From Talinum fruticosum (taxonomy: Eukaryota; Streptophyta; Magnoliopsida; Caryophyllales; Talinaceae): 64,000 nt of DNA. The stretch lies in contig JAITYX010000155.1 of NCBI GenBank assembly GCA_021018815.1, forward strand, positions 62,001-126,000. The letters run 5' to 3'. The translations under genes were made by a program, and so were the position numbers. Below the pieces are notes generated by a model that did no database searches, was not told where the DNA came from, and worked only from the letters and a program-made list of their open reading frames with translations. Of this stretch, positions 1-11,890 are shown piece after piece (position 1 is the stretch's first letter; every line of letters begins with the position of its first letter).

Positions 1-825
1 TCCATGATTTATCTCATCAAACACAACTTTGAAGATCGAAGAGGAAGATTAAAGCAATTGCGGGATTCCATTTGAACTCAAGAGATTCAAGTGGAGCACT
101 TCAAGCCTATCATCTACTTGTTCATTTCTTGAAATTTGTGGTTTGATTTCAATGTATTGGATTTTATTTAAGCTTTCAATAAACATGTGTGAGTAGTTTA
201 GTTTTTCTAGGGATTTGTAATCCGAAACAATGAAGTTTGATTAGTTTTCCATGATTTGTGCTTGAATTTTGAATTTGATCAATAGAAGGTTGTGTTTATC
301 ATGTTCATGAGTGTTTTGAAGGCCTAGAATACTTGTGTTTAGAGATTAATCTATCAAGTGCTAAAAAGTGAAATAGAATAATACGACAACCAACCTTTCT
401 ACCTAGTTTATGAAATTTGAGAAAAGAATAGTAAATTAGGGGATCACTTTGATAATTTGAAATCCTTAAGTTTGATTAACTTAAAAGGCATACGAAAGTT
501 GTTTGATAGGTTAATTAGAGCAATTCTATTAAGCATCGAAAGAGCGGTAGAATTTTGTGATTATCGATCCATGATTTACTTGAAAGAATGATTGCACAAA
601 TTATGTTTAAATAATCAAACTCATCGTTAGGACAACAAATCCCTAGATGTTTTTATCCATTGATTTAAGTTTAGATTAATTTCCTGGATTTTAATATTTA
701 GAACTAGTTTAGAGAAGCAAACACCAAAACCCAATTAGCTTAGCAATTGAGTAGAGGACTAGTTTAGTGTGTTGCTAGATAGAGTCCTTGTGGGATCGAC
801 CTTGGCTAGCTACAACCATACACCG
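1..825. other. AT-rich non-coding stretch, possible retroelement leader
   Basis: There is no convincing coding region here. The block near 788-815 (gtgggatcgacc followed by ctacaacc) resembles a phrase often found in untranslated leaders of plant LTR retrotransposons. That resemblance is recalled, not computed. The stretch ends where the inverted Tat LTR begins. Confidence 0.35.
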
Positions 826-2503
826 TGCACTTGCGGCCTGTCGGCAACTCCGCACCCGATGGTAGTCTGCGCCGGCCAAGGACCAAGGCCGAGATAGGCC
901 TCCGGCATGGCTTGGCAGATCCGAACCTTTTTTTATTGTTTAATCGAAATAGTTGGGAAGCATATCTAAAAGAAATAAATCAAATGGGAGTCGCCGATCA
1001 GCTTTTAGGAAATAAAAATTAACAAAAACAAAAGTAAAATTTACTCTTCCAATCTTAGTACAGGAAAAACTAAGGCTGAAAAGATAAGAAATCACTCCAT
1101 CTGTCTTAGAACAGAGAATCGGATTCAGGGCGAGGATACGAAACGTAGGGATAAACCAAGGCATAATGCATTAAACATAAGCACACAACATGCGATACAT
1201 AATTTAAAGCAACCAAAGCATAATAATGAAAGCAATAAAGGCATATATGAAAAGCGATAAAGAAAGCGGTAAAGAAAGAAAATGAAAACGAAAAGAAAAG
1301 AAAAGCGAGAAACCAAAACGATTATATCGGGTGGGGAGGAATTAAAAGTGATACAACTTTCTCCACAATACTGAAAATGATAAAAGTATAAAATAAATAA
1401 GTAAACCATTGTGAAGATCTAATCGGTGCCCTCAGGTTGTCCCACTCGCTGATCCGGATATCGTATCTCGATTGCTAATGCGACGGTGGTGAATATAAAG
1501 AGGCTTTTGTGAGTTTTGAGTGTAGGTAGGTAAAGGATGTATAAATGATGGAGTTTTCATGTTCGGATGTTGGTTGGAATGGAGAGTAGAGTAGGAATAG
1601 GCTGAAAAGAGACCAAGAGATCATAATACAAAGAGGAATATTCAGTAGCTCTTAATTAGGTTTCAGTAGCGTGATGCTAAGGGATGAGCCATTACTGAAA
1701 TGAAAGCCTAATCTCTCTATTTATGGGGAGAGGTAAGGTTAAAGAATGACCTAGGTTTTACTCTCGGCCAGCCGTCCAGTAATGAGCCAAAATTTGCTAC
1801 AAAACGGGGCCCGGATAAAATTGGATAAAATCGGATAAAACCGGTGTAGCGGCCACCAGCCACATAATGTTTTCCTAAGGTTTCGTGCCCTTTCCGAGCT
1901 GCAACAGGAGTCTCGGCCAAGCCATAGCATTTTGAGTGAAATACATTGGTAGGGGGCACCAGCCATAGGGTGTCATCTTAGGGTTTTGTGTCCTTTACGT
2001 GTTGCAATAGGAGTCTTGGCCAAAACACACTCGTTTTGAGTGAAAAATACTGGTAAAGGGCGTCGACCATACAAGACGTCGCTTTGGGGAATGTGTGCTC
2101 AGTGTCTCGGGCGGACTGTCTTGGAGCAAAACGCAGCATTTTAATGCTTTTGATCATGAAATATAGTGCTTAATATCGCTTTAATGTCTTTAGTTCCGTG
2201 TCCGGTTAGACGAAAGAGTAAAAACACGAATCTCGAGCCTCGAATTTCTATACGCAGCACCGGATTTCCGTTGACTCTAGAGGTTTGACCCGGGCTTGGA
2301 CCATCCGAAAGAAAAGGGATTTTTGGACCAACCCAAGGCAGAAGGCTATTTATTTGGTGCTGGGTTCTTCGTGGTTTATCGGCTTCCGTTGCGCCGATCA
2401 AATACAACCCGTGATCTAAATCCACAAACAGGACTCGGGATCTCATCATCGGGCCAGCAAATAAATAAAATAGAAAAGGCATGACACTTTTTAGGTGTCT
2501 ACA
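826..2503 (-). repeat. Tat-type Ty3/gypsy LTR, inverted copy
   Basis: Read on the minus strand, this segment starts TGTAGACACC at 2503 and is recognisably homologous to the plus-strand LTR that starts at 25113. Both share the opening block, the block with repeated tccggttaga/ccaaccggaca-type text, a TATA region (minus strand, 1718-1727, CCATAAATAG) and a pyrimidine-rich tail. The outer end near 826 (tgcacttgcgg, so the LTR would end in CA) is the least certain boundary. I see no target duplication at 821-825 versus 2504-2508. Its orientation is opposite to the pol remnant that touches it at 2504, so it is either a rearranged LTR of that element or an LTR of a second copy. Confidence 0.65.
1718..1727 (-). 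promoter_or_regulatory. TATA box of the inverted Tat LTR
   Basis: CCATAAATAG on the minus strand lies at the place equivalent to TATAAATA at 25791-25798 in the plus-strand LTR copy. This is the probable retroelement promoter; activity is unknown. Confidence 0.5.
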
Positions 2504-3610
2504 ATAACACAGATGGGACAAACTCTACTTTCATTTATGGGTGGATATGTTGGCTACAATCAGGTGAAGATGATTGACGTGGACATGGAGAAGACAACCT
2601 TCATCACTCAATGGGGACGTGCTATTATGTGATGATGCCATTTGGGCTCAACAATGATGGCGCAATGTATCAAAGGACAGCTACAATGTTATTGCATGAC
2701 ATGATCTATAATGAAGTCAAAGTCTATGTGGATGACATGATGATTAAGTCCAAGGAGGCACCTACCCAACCTTAGAAAATTCTTCGAAAGACTCGAGGAA
2801 ATATAACATGCACCTTAATCCTCAAAAGTGTGCCTTCGGGGTAACCTCGAGCAAGCTATTAGAGTACGTTGTCATTCTTGGAGGAATCAAAGTTGATCCA
2901 TCCAAGATCAAAGCTATTCAGGAGATTCCACCACCGAAGATAGAAAAGGAGATGCAAAGTTTCCTAGGACGTTTACAATACATTAGTCGTTTTATATCAA
3001 AACCGACTATGGTCCGTTAACCCATTTTTAAAAAGTCGAAGAAAGGGACTAAGCCTATCTAGGATACCGAGTGCCAAAAAGCATTCGAGAAGGTTAAGGA
3101 ATATCTAGCTAAACCTCCAATGCTAGTTCCGCCCCAACCAGGGAAACCTTTACTTTTGTACCTTAGCACAACAGAGACAACAATGGGAGTCATGCTAGCT
3201 CAATGAGACAGAAAGGAAGAGTACGCATTTTATTATCCAAACAAGAAGTTCTTATATTACGAGACTAGATATACGCCATTAGAGAAGACATTATTGGCAT
3301 TAGTCTAGGCTACTAAGACGCTTAGGCACTACATGTTGGCCTACACGGTACATGTGGTAGCACCAATGGATCCCATTAAATATATCCTTAAGCGATCAAC
3401 TATCAACAAGCAAGATAGCAAGATGGACTATCATGCTATCAAAATTTGAACTCAAGCATGTCCCCCAAAAAGCGATCAAAGGAAGGGTGGTGTCGAAATT
3501 CCTAGTTGATCTACCCGTAATTGAATCACAACCGAACTCCTCGACTTTCTAGATGAAAATATTTTACAAGTAGAGGTAGACGTATGGACAATGTAATTCA
3601 ATGGCGTTTA
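2504..3610 (+). pseudogene. Tat-lineage gypsy pol, part 1: RT and first RNase H
   Basis: Broken reading frames encode the middle and end of a Ty3/gypsy reverse transcriptase and the following gypsy RNase H. Visible motifs are LSFMGGYVGYNQ, MPFGLNN, the catalytic YVDD box at 2725-2736, then FLGRLQYISRFIS and an RNase H core near 3150-3480 (plus-strand text reads as LLYLSTTETTMGVMLAQ and TRYTPLEKTLLALV). Stops and a frameshift near 2630 show it is dead. The RT lacks its N-terminal third, being cut off exactly at the tip of the inverted LTR. The segment ends in the start of a second, archaeal-type RNase H (WTM-stop-FNGV), which resumes at 6549 after LTR-A. Two RNase H domains in series mark the Tat lineage. 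Confidence 0.85.
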
Positions 3611-6548
3611 CGTGAGACTCGGAATTTCAAGTAGTTTATTTAAATCAAGTAATTGATGCGTAAATTATTTTAACTAGTACGAGCCCTTAATTGTACGTGC
3701 TTTTAGAATAATTAGCGGATTATATTACCTCCTCCTAATTTCCTTCCCGGACCCAGTAATTAAAACACAAGGTAACTTGTGGCTTATTATTTCGACCATT
3801 TGCCTTGAGATTGGCCAAAAAAAAAAGAAAAAAAGGGAAAAGAGAAGGAGAAGATTAGTGGAAGGTTGGTGTGTTGGCAGCTTGTAGAAGAGCCACAAGA
3901 AAAGGGAAAGGAAAAGATTAAGTTATAAGAAGAAAGGAAAGAGATTAAGTGGAAAGAGAAGGAGAAAAGGGTTGGGGGAAAGAAAAGAAGCCGAGGGAAA
4001 CAGAGGAAGGAAGGAAGGAAGAAGCAGAAACGGAACAGGGGAAAGAGAGAGCGAACGTGACAGCCGAAGAAGAGGCCGAAGGCCGGCGCACCGAGTGGTG
4101 AACAAAGGGAAGATAGTCGGCAAACGCGAGCAGACCAACAAAGGGCACGAAAGGGGAGGCGAAATCGAGACCGGAAGAAGGGGAGCGAGTGCAAGGGCTC
4201 GAAGAAGCAAACCGATGGCCAACAACAAGGAAACCGAGGCCGGCGACAGCAGCGGGCAAGGAGGAAAGCGGCGACACCGGGCCGGACCGGGCTGGCAGCA
4301 AGGCAGGGAGGTGAGGAAGAGGAAGAAAACGAAGAGATTGACTTAGATCGATCCGAAATTCGCAACCTTCAATCTCTAAGTCAAGGTGGGTAGTCTTATA
4401 CTCTAAACTATTAGTAATTTCGAAACCCAATGAGTTTTGTTGTGATTATTGATTTTTATGTGATAGAATGAAGTGAGGAAGTGGTTAGGACTGAATTAGG
4501 TTATGAGAAAATCGAATTGAACTGTGAAGTCTAAATTAGAAACCCGAAGGAGCTTAGTAGTTGGTTAGGGCGGAGTTGAGATATTGAAAGTTTAGGAGTT
4601 AGGTTGTGTAGGTATAAAGAGTATTGTGAAGGTCTCAATTAGCACTTAGAAATGAAGAAATGATGATTTGGGTCTAAACTAAGAATTGATGCTTCGATTG
4701 AACCTTAGAGATTTCCTAAGTTCTTTGCGTTACAAGGTAACGGCTTACATTAGGAAATAACGAGTTAAGTATAAAAGATGAGTGTGAGTTCACATCGAGT
4801 GATGCACAATTGAGGCATGGGAGTGAGAGGTGGGTGAGTATTAGGATAATTAAGTTCAAAAGATAATTAAATCCTTGAGGTTGAACTAAATTCAAAGATA
4901 AGCTGGAACTAGCGGAAGTGGAGTGATGAAAAGAGATTAAGAGTTGTATGATTGATTTTGGACGAGAAAGAGCGATTAATGAAATAGAAACCTAAGATGA
5001 GAGCAAATTAAACTTGGAGATGAAGGGAGCTAGAGGAATTTTAGTAGTGAAGTAAGAATGAGAGCTATCTCGACTAAATATGAGTAAAAAGAGGTTGATT
5101 AGTAATGTGAAGGCATAATCGGAAAACATTGAAGTAAAGATGGTAAATTATGAGAAGTTGGGACATGTGAGATTAATGGTAACTACTTGTGGTTATTGTT
5201 GCTTAGAAAAAGGAATTAATCTTACCAAATGGGAGAATTGAGAAAGGTTTAGTTGAAGAGAAGCCGAGAATGACTATCTGTGTTGAGTTGTGGCTATCTC
5301 GTGCAAGTGATTGTGTTAAACGTTGTTCGAAGTTGGTTTTGAAAGAAGTTTTATGTTTTACGCGAAATGGTACTTGAATGTGACTTGTGTGATATATGCT
5401 TTTCAAACGTTAAAACGTACTTTTAAGAAGTGAAATTGATTTGAGAATGATGTTTGAAACAAGCTTGATAAGTGAACGTGTTAAAGAAACTGTTGTGAAT
5501 CGACTTTGCTCGAATCGTTTAGCACAAGGAAGGATTCTAGCTAGGGGCGGCTAGCTAGGGGTCCTGTGTAACAGGATGCCCAATTGGAATCTTTCTAGAT
5601 AGGTCCCAGGAGCCTTTTATTTGGGGTCGCACCCCGGAGAAATCGGAGAAACTATGAGAAATTACGAAGTGCTAGTTCGAGTCCCAAACCTAGGAAGTGA
5701 TTCACCGAAAGAGATTCATTGAAAATGATTTATGAGAAGTGATTCAATAGAAGTGATCCAATGTCCGATTGAAAGTATTTGAAAGAAAGTGCGGATGAAT
5801 TCACCTTGTTTAAAGTGATTCAATTCCCAAAATGATTGCAATTCGTGCTTTGAATGATTGAAAAGTTATGATCGTTACGTTGAAAACTATTTCAAGAGAT
5901 TTCGTTGAAAAGTATATAGATTTGTATTATGTTATTATGCTTTCGCTGATTTCATTATTACGAGTATTATGTGTAAAGAGTTTTCATTTTAAGGGTGTAA
6001 GACTCCGGTGAGCCCGTGGTTTATTGCTCACCCCCACAAATTTCCCCAGTATTGCAGGTGCATTCTCGGGAGATGTGTGCGGTACTTAGCTCATTCCGGA
6101 CTCTGCCGACTACTGTTTGCTGCTCGCTTGCTGAGTGATTCGTGTTACGGATGTGCATTTCTACTATTTCCTAGTATTGTATTTTGTAATTCAATTCATA
6201 TAGTTTCTACCCAATGTACCATGAACCATTTAGATCGTTTTAAGTTTGTTGCATGATTGGTTGGACTCCGGCGTGTGGCCGTTAAGTGGTATACTCCGAG
6301 TGTGTGGCTCGTTGAGTTTTATTATGTATTTTATGCAGGGTTTTAGGGCTTTAAGCCTATGGGATAGTCCACACTACAAACAGTAACTCGCCAAAATTTT
6401 TTAGGAAATCTCAATTCTTTTGGGAAACCACCTTTACTACCTCTAAGTTGAACTTAGAAAGCCGAACCGACACCTAACAGAGCCTTGGGAGTTCTTGTAA
6501 GGAACTCTAGTGATGTAATACTCCTAGGGGTTATTTTGGGGTGTTACA
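3611..6548 (+). mobile_element. Long solo LTR (LTR-A), chromovirus Tekay/Del-like
   Basis: This 2.9-kb block interrupts the Tat RNase H and is homologous along most of its length to 49810-53155. Shared landmarks are a purine-rich tract followed by gtgggtagtcttatact, the phrase gtaagactccggcgagcc, tgcaggtgcattctcgg, and a terminal ttttggggtgttaca. The start (cgtgagactcgg) matches the start of the second copy (cgtaagacccgt). Ends of roughly TG...CA and no internal coding domains indicate a solo LTR. LTRs of about 3 kb that begin near TGTAAxACCC fit Tekay/Del chromoviruses; the lineage call is inference. The flanks gttta and gcttt are only weakly alike, so the target duplication has decayed or the left end is off by a base or two. 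Confidence 0.75.
3820..4345 (+). repeat. Purine-rich tract inside LTR-A
   Basis: About 500 bases are strongly A+G biased on the plus strand. The bias creates long open frames on the minus strand full of Ser, Pro, Phe and Leu, which I regard as spurious. The equivalent tract in the other solo LTR lies at 50125-50735. Confidence 0.8.
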
Positions 6549-8260
6549 GCTTTCCTATCAAAAGGGCTTTGGAGTAGGGATTCTTCTAGTCTCACAAGAA
6601 CACATACTCCCATTTCGATCAAATTGGACTTTAGGTCACTAACAACGCCGTAGAGTATGAAGCATGCATCACAGGACTTCAAGCTGCTATAGAGATTATA
6701 GCCATGAGCATCGGGGTTTTCGGTGACTCCAGCTTGATCATTAATTAGATTTCGCAAAATGAAAGGGACGTAGTGAAGCCTTAGCACCCTACCAAGCACA
6801 TTTGATTGAGCTATCAAAACATTTTGAGAGCATTCCATACACCTACCATCCTAGGGATGACAACCAGTTCACTGGATGCTTTAGCTAAACTAGCATCAAT
6901 GGTCAATATCCCTAATGACATTCATTCAATGCCCATCCACATAGAGCCAACGGAGTCACCCGTGCACGTCTATACGTTAGAAGTGTCTAATTCCAATCAA
7001 ACCAGTTGGTATCATGACATCTATCAATATCCGAATAAGCAAGAGTATATGTTGGACTCTACGCTTAGATCCCAATGAGCCATCGGGATGTTGGCAGCCT
7101 AGTTTTTCATCAACCGAAGTGACAACTGTACCGGAGAAATCACATAGGAATTAGCTTACTTTGTGTCGACCAACACGAAGCCTAGTACATCATGGATGAG
7201 ATTCATGGTGGGGAATATGGACCCCATATGAATGAAAAGATGTTGTTTCAGAAAATTCGGAGGCTTGGACACTACTCGGTCGACTATGGCAGCAGACTGT
7301 CATGAGTTTGTTAAGAAATGCCACAAATGTCGGTATATGCAAATTTACAACACCAACCACCATCGTTTCTCACAATACTTGCATCACCCTGGCCATTCTT
7401 GGTTTGGGGAATTGATATTATTGGTAAAGTGACCCCTAAAGGAACAGGTGGTCACGAATTTGTGATAGTAATAATCGATCGCTTCACCAAGTGGGTAGAA
7501 GCAGCCTCCTATGCAACTTTGACGTCTAAGCGTGTGGATAAATTCATTACTCACAACATCATTTGTCGATATCGGGTATCCCATGAATTGATCAATGACC
7601 ATGGTAGTCACTTCAAGAAAGAAGTAATGGATCTGCTGGAGAAGTACAAAGATTAAGCACCACAAATCTTCTCCCTATCGTCCTTAGATCAATGGAACAG
7701 TCGAGGCAGCCAATAAGAATATTCGCAAAATAGTGGAGAAAGATGTTGTCAGCTATAAGGATTGGCTCGACAAAGTTGCCCTTCGCTTTATCGGGCTATC
7801 AAATCTCCATTAGGATCTCTACGGGAGCAACACCTTACTCCCTAGTATATGGCATGGAAGCAGTCCTTCCAAAAATAATTTTCATCCCCTCATTAGGAAT
7901 CATTACTGAGAGTTAGATTACAGAGGCAAAGTGGGCTAAAAACGCTATGAAGAGTTAGTTTTGCTAGATGAAAAGTGCTTTAATGCCTTACATATTGTCC
8001 GAGATATACCAGGCACGTATATCAAGGGCATTTAGGAAAAAATAAAGCCTCAAAATCTACAAGTTAGGGATTTAGTCCTTAAGGAGATTAGAGCACCGAT
8101 CTAGGATCCTCAAGGGAAGTTTTTAGGCCTAACCGGCAAGGCCCATTTGTGCTAAGTTAGATACTCGCTAGGTGGAGCAAGTAAAATTGACTTATCCGGA
8201 TGGTGAAGAGATCTTTCAAGTACATAAACTTAGATAAACCGACAAATATTACGTTTCGCA
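6549..8260 (+). pseudogene. Tat-lineage gypsy pol, part 2: second RNase H and integrase
   Basis: Pol resumes with KGFGVGILLVS, the archaeal-type RNase H signature, then YQAHLIELSKHFE and PRDDNQF (6780-6880). The integrase zinc-binding part is near 7230-7330 (RRLGHYSVDYG, then CHKC). The catalytic core opens with GIDIIGKVTPKGTGGHEFV at about 7400-7460 and IDRFTKWVEAA at 7475-7510, followed by LINDHGSHFKKEV near 7590. The C-terminal integrase region fades near 8260 (PDGEEIFQVHKL). Several stops and frameshifts are present. The domain order RT, RNase H, RNase H, integrase is that of the Tat clade, and it continues part 1 across LTR-A. Confidence 0.85.
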
Positions 8261-8758
8261 CAACCCTAAATAGTGGGCCAAGCCGGGCCCAACCAGGCTG
8301 CGTTGTGGAAGGCGCTGGCCACCACCCGGATAATGGTGGGCTGGTTGGGCCGACCATCTTTTTTCTCTCCTGGTTTTAACTCTGTAAATTATTTATCCCG
8401 ACGGTCCAATTAGACGGCCTGTTTAATCAATTGTTATTTTATCTTAGGCAGCCCAACTAGATGGTCCATATATTTCATTAATTCTTTAATTAATTTTTAA
8501 GGGTGGTCCAATTAGGCGGTCCAATTTATTTACTTATGCCTCTAGGTGAGCAATAAAAATAATAAAGCATAAGAGTGAGTATAAAACTTACTTTTATTTA
8601 ATAGAAAAGGTAAGCCTACTACTTACCTGGATATATAGCTATTAAAAAGGCAAAAACAAGCACACCACTTGTAAAAAATAAAATTGTTCTAAAGAGGCAA
8701 AACTAATATTCCTAAATTCTTTTATTTCTTCCTAAAAATTATCTCTAAAAGCTAAGCG
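8261..8758. other. Non-coding spacer between integrase and antisense gene
   Basis: AT-rich sequence with three degenerate copies of a phrase like ggtccaattagacgg (around 8402, 8455 and 8510). I see no gene. It separates the convergent 3' ends of sense pol and the antisense ORF, so it would hold both 3' UTRs. Confidence 0.4.
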
Positions 8759-10219
8759 CTAGTCTATTTTCACTTTCTTCCCTTTTGGATCACTAGAATC
8801 GGCTCCATCATCTTGGGTACGCTTCTTCAGCTCCTTAATTTTGTAGGCCCTCCTCTCTTCGCTTCCTTAGCTTCATATTCCCTTCTGCAAGCTCATTCGT
8901 CTATCCAAGGGTTTGCTTCGTGCATTTGGAGTGGTTAAGCAGCAAAAACAGCTCCTTGGGGATTTAGCTCTCAAGCCATCGGTGCTTTGTGACGTTTGGG
9001 GTCCACTACTCTTATCCACTCTAGATAATATGCAGATACGAGTAGTAGTCGGCTCACTGCAGGTTTCAACGGCTTCGACGAGTTCATCCAATATTCAAGC
9101 CACAATTAAACTCGCCTATAACTACCAAAACCTTCGAATAGTTCAAAGGTAACGAGTCCAAAAGGGGATTTGTCCGCTCGCTTCCCATTTGCCGCAATAT
9201 ACGGTCGGGGAAGTAATAGGTACTAGTTTTTAGACCTAGTAGGCTTACAAAAGGTTACTATCTAGTATGTGTTCTAAATTGGGACACTTTCTAGTGTGCA
9301 ATGTACCATCATATGGTAGTACTCGTGGTTTTTAAGATATTCCTCCCACCAGGAAACACGGTGGTCGATTACCACATTTAACCGCTTTCATTGACAAAAG
9401 TGTATCGCCGGATACGTATCTACTCTTGCAGGAGCTTGAATCGATCGTAGATGCTCCATTAACCAAATCTGCACACCATAGATAAAAAAATATATAATAA
9501 GAGTCCCGCATGATCAAATTCAACCTCATTAATGGCCCAACAAGAGAAAAAATAGTAATAAAAAAGAGAGGTCGAAAAGGCAAAAAATAGAGACTTTCGG
9601 CATAAAACAGAGGCTAAGCCTCGGCGATGCCGGACAGTCATCTCATGGCCGACTCGTCAACCGGTTCCCACCGTTTGGTCTCGGTTGTATTATTTTCTTA
9701 CCTGCAACAACAAGGGGCTCTTAGCAAAGTCCTCCTCCGGATCGGCCTCAACCCAGTCTAAGCCTATAATATTTTCAAGCAAATATTAGCAGACTTTAGG
9801 GAACGATAATCTTCCAATTGCTCAACAAGGCTCAACAATGCCATCGGCGTCATGTCCCTACGGCCTCCTACTAGCAGGAAACCACCTATCGAAAGGTGAT
9901 GATAGCTCGCCATCTTGGGATGATGATGGACTTTGCTAAGGCATACATCTGACGGTAGTGTTTCATCGAGTGCATTAGGTTCACTCGATTCCCGATAAGA
10001 ATTCACCCTAGATTCCTATTGTTCGGTTTGGAAGGTATTTGTAGGTTTCATACGGCGTTGGATGCCTAGAATAGCATCAAACTCTTTAGGCAGGGGACAC
10101 AATTCCGTATCCCCAAACCAAAAACGTGGTGGTGAGAATCCTAGTAGGCCACAACAGCCCTTAAGAAAGTCCAATAGACTTTCACTTGGCGAACACTCGA
10201 ATAAAGTATTCAGCCCCAT
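8759..10219 (-). pseudogene. Antisense accessory gene of the Tat element, 3' part
   Basis: The minus-strand frame ending with a stop at 8759-8761 encodes a charged tail (RRAYKIKELKKRTQDDGAD, then KGKKVKID), which looks like a nuclear-type C-terminus. Further upstream, 10016-10219 encodes FWFGDTELCPLPKEFDAILG, the W...Eltp..eF..lLG pattern shared by the plant mobile domain and related plant transposon-associated domains; 9764-10006 continues it loosely. Frames are interrupted, so introns or decay are both possible. Position between integrase and 3' LTR, in antisense, is where Tat elements are known to carry an extra ORF. Probably the same gene as 22886-24360, split by C1, although a second related gene cannot be excluded. 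Confidence 0.5.
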
Positions 10220-11890
10220 ATTATGACAAGCCTACCCTCTCAGTATTTGTCATCTCGTGCATCCAACGAGATAGTTAGTCATGAATTTCATCTTTGCAGG
10301 AAATTAAAGGTATTAGGAAATTTTCGTACAAACTTTCTTTAAGGATTCCCGTAAGAAAATTCAAAAGGCACAATTTTCGATATTAAGCGAGGGTCCAATT
10401 TATAGTAGTTCCGAGGATCGAGTCCTACTACATCACAACCACTCGGAGTTCGCCAGCGCTCGGGTTTTCTACATGGAAAGCGCCGGCCAAGATCTTGGAC
10501 CGGCAGGTTCACCTTTTCCTTTGGCATGAGCACTCCTTGGGCCATTATTTGTTACTACCCCGACCCATTTTCTGTCAAGCAATATTATTTCGGACCGTGC
10601 ACTTACAATTTTCCATTTTCATTTTTATTATTTTCTTTTGGGGAAAATGGGGGCTAGTGTATTTTTTTTCTTTGCTTAATTTATCTTTGTAATTTTTTCT
10701 AAGATTTTTTACATCATATTAATAAAAGAAAGCATTTTTAGAATCGAATCTTTGCATTCCATCTCATTGCATAGAATTAAAGAAGTTTACAAAATATTAA
10801 AATTAAACAATAAAAGCACCCTACAACGGATCAACTAATCTTCGCTTTCGGAAGCATCATTGATGATATAATTCCCGAAGTCCTCCAAGATAGACATGGA
10901 AAATCGACCATCTCCACCACCATGCGAAGAACTAGCCCTACGTCCCAAGATTGAGAAGTTCCATGAGAAGGCCCATTATAAGACACTCGTGGAAGTCAAT
11001 TGGGTTCCCATGCCGATCAAGTACCTGAAAAGGCAAAATATCCATTCATTCTTCGAAAAGTTAGGCCCGACACCCGAAGAACTAGGGCCAAAAGTGCTAG
11101 GTCACGCTTCGAAGTGCTCCGATGATGTGCACGTTGTGAAGAATGTCGAGGAGCACTCGTTCGGATTTACCACTGGAAGGTGCTTGTTGACCAGATAGAT
11201 GCATTTGAACTCCCGGGCCACCAAAGAGGCCTCCCGATGAAGTCGTTACGAGACCGACGTCTCTGCAAAAATAATGGAGCAATTAGCACATCTACTAAAA
11301 GCTCAATAATGTCAGCATTCCACTAACTAAGACTCACCCCGGAAGGTTAGGAAGGTCCTCCCCGAGAAGAAGTATCGGATACCCCTAAGGGCAAATTAGA
11401 ATATGATGGATATGATCTGCGATCACTCTCGATCGTACTACAAGATTTATTTAATGGAATTAGCAAGATACTTTTAGCATGCAACTGAAAGTAAAAAGCA
11501 TGCAACTGAAAGTAAAGAGCATGAAACTCTTACCCCTTGCCAATTTCTAGGGAAAGGGTGTCCAACAAATTCTTCCTGTAAGATCTCGGGAATCCTTATA
11601 TAACGAGGAGATTACTCGGGTTGAGAAACGTCCACATCGAGAATTGGAATATGGATATCCTCCGAAAAAGCTACACAAAAATATGAATTTAATTTCCATA
11701 CAAGAAATTCAACTACGTAAAAGGAAGAAAGAGGCGAAACTCACCAACCGAATTATAATCCGTCCTAAGTGGTACGCATAGGATGTATACAAATTTAAGA
11801 ACTGGGTATAGGGGTACCTGATGGTTGCTTCCTCCTACTCTTGTCGAGAAAGAGAGCGGAAGTAGAACATGGTTTAAGGCGGATCACAAT
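10220..11890. other. Unassigned Tat-internal sequence left of C1
   Basis: No domain is recognisable. A polypurine-like run lies at 10641-10652 (aaaatgggggct), like the real PPT at 25098-25110 but not followed by LTR sequence. A 100-codon open frame at 10896-11198 (plus strand) has no family I know. On the minus strand the sequence may be the interior of the antisense gene, including a possible splice donor at about 11738-11745. Confidence 0.3.

Noticed and set aside
3787..4430. Long minus-strand frames rich in Ser, Pro, Leu and Phe
   Set aside because: They are a by-product of the purine-rich tract in LTR-A. The matching region of LTR-B gives unrelated peptides except for the first dozen residues, which come from a conserved DNA block.
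10641..10660. Possible second Tat PPT and LTR start
   Set aside because: AAAATGGGGGCTAGTGTA looks right, but the following sequence does not match either Tat LTR copy.
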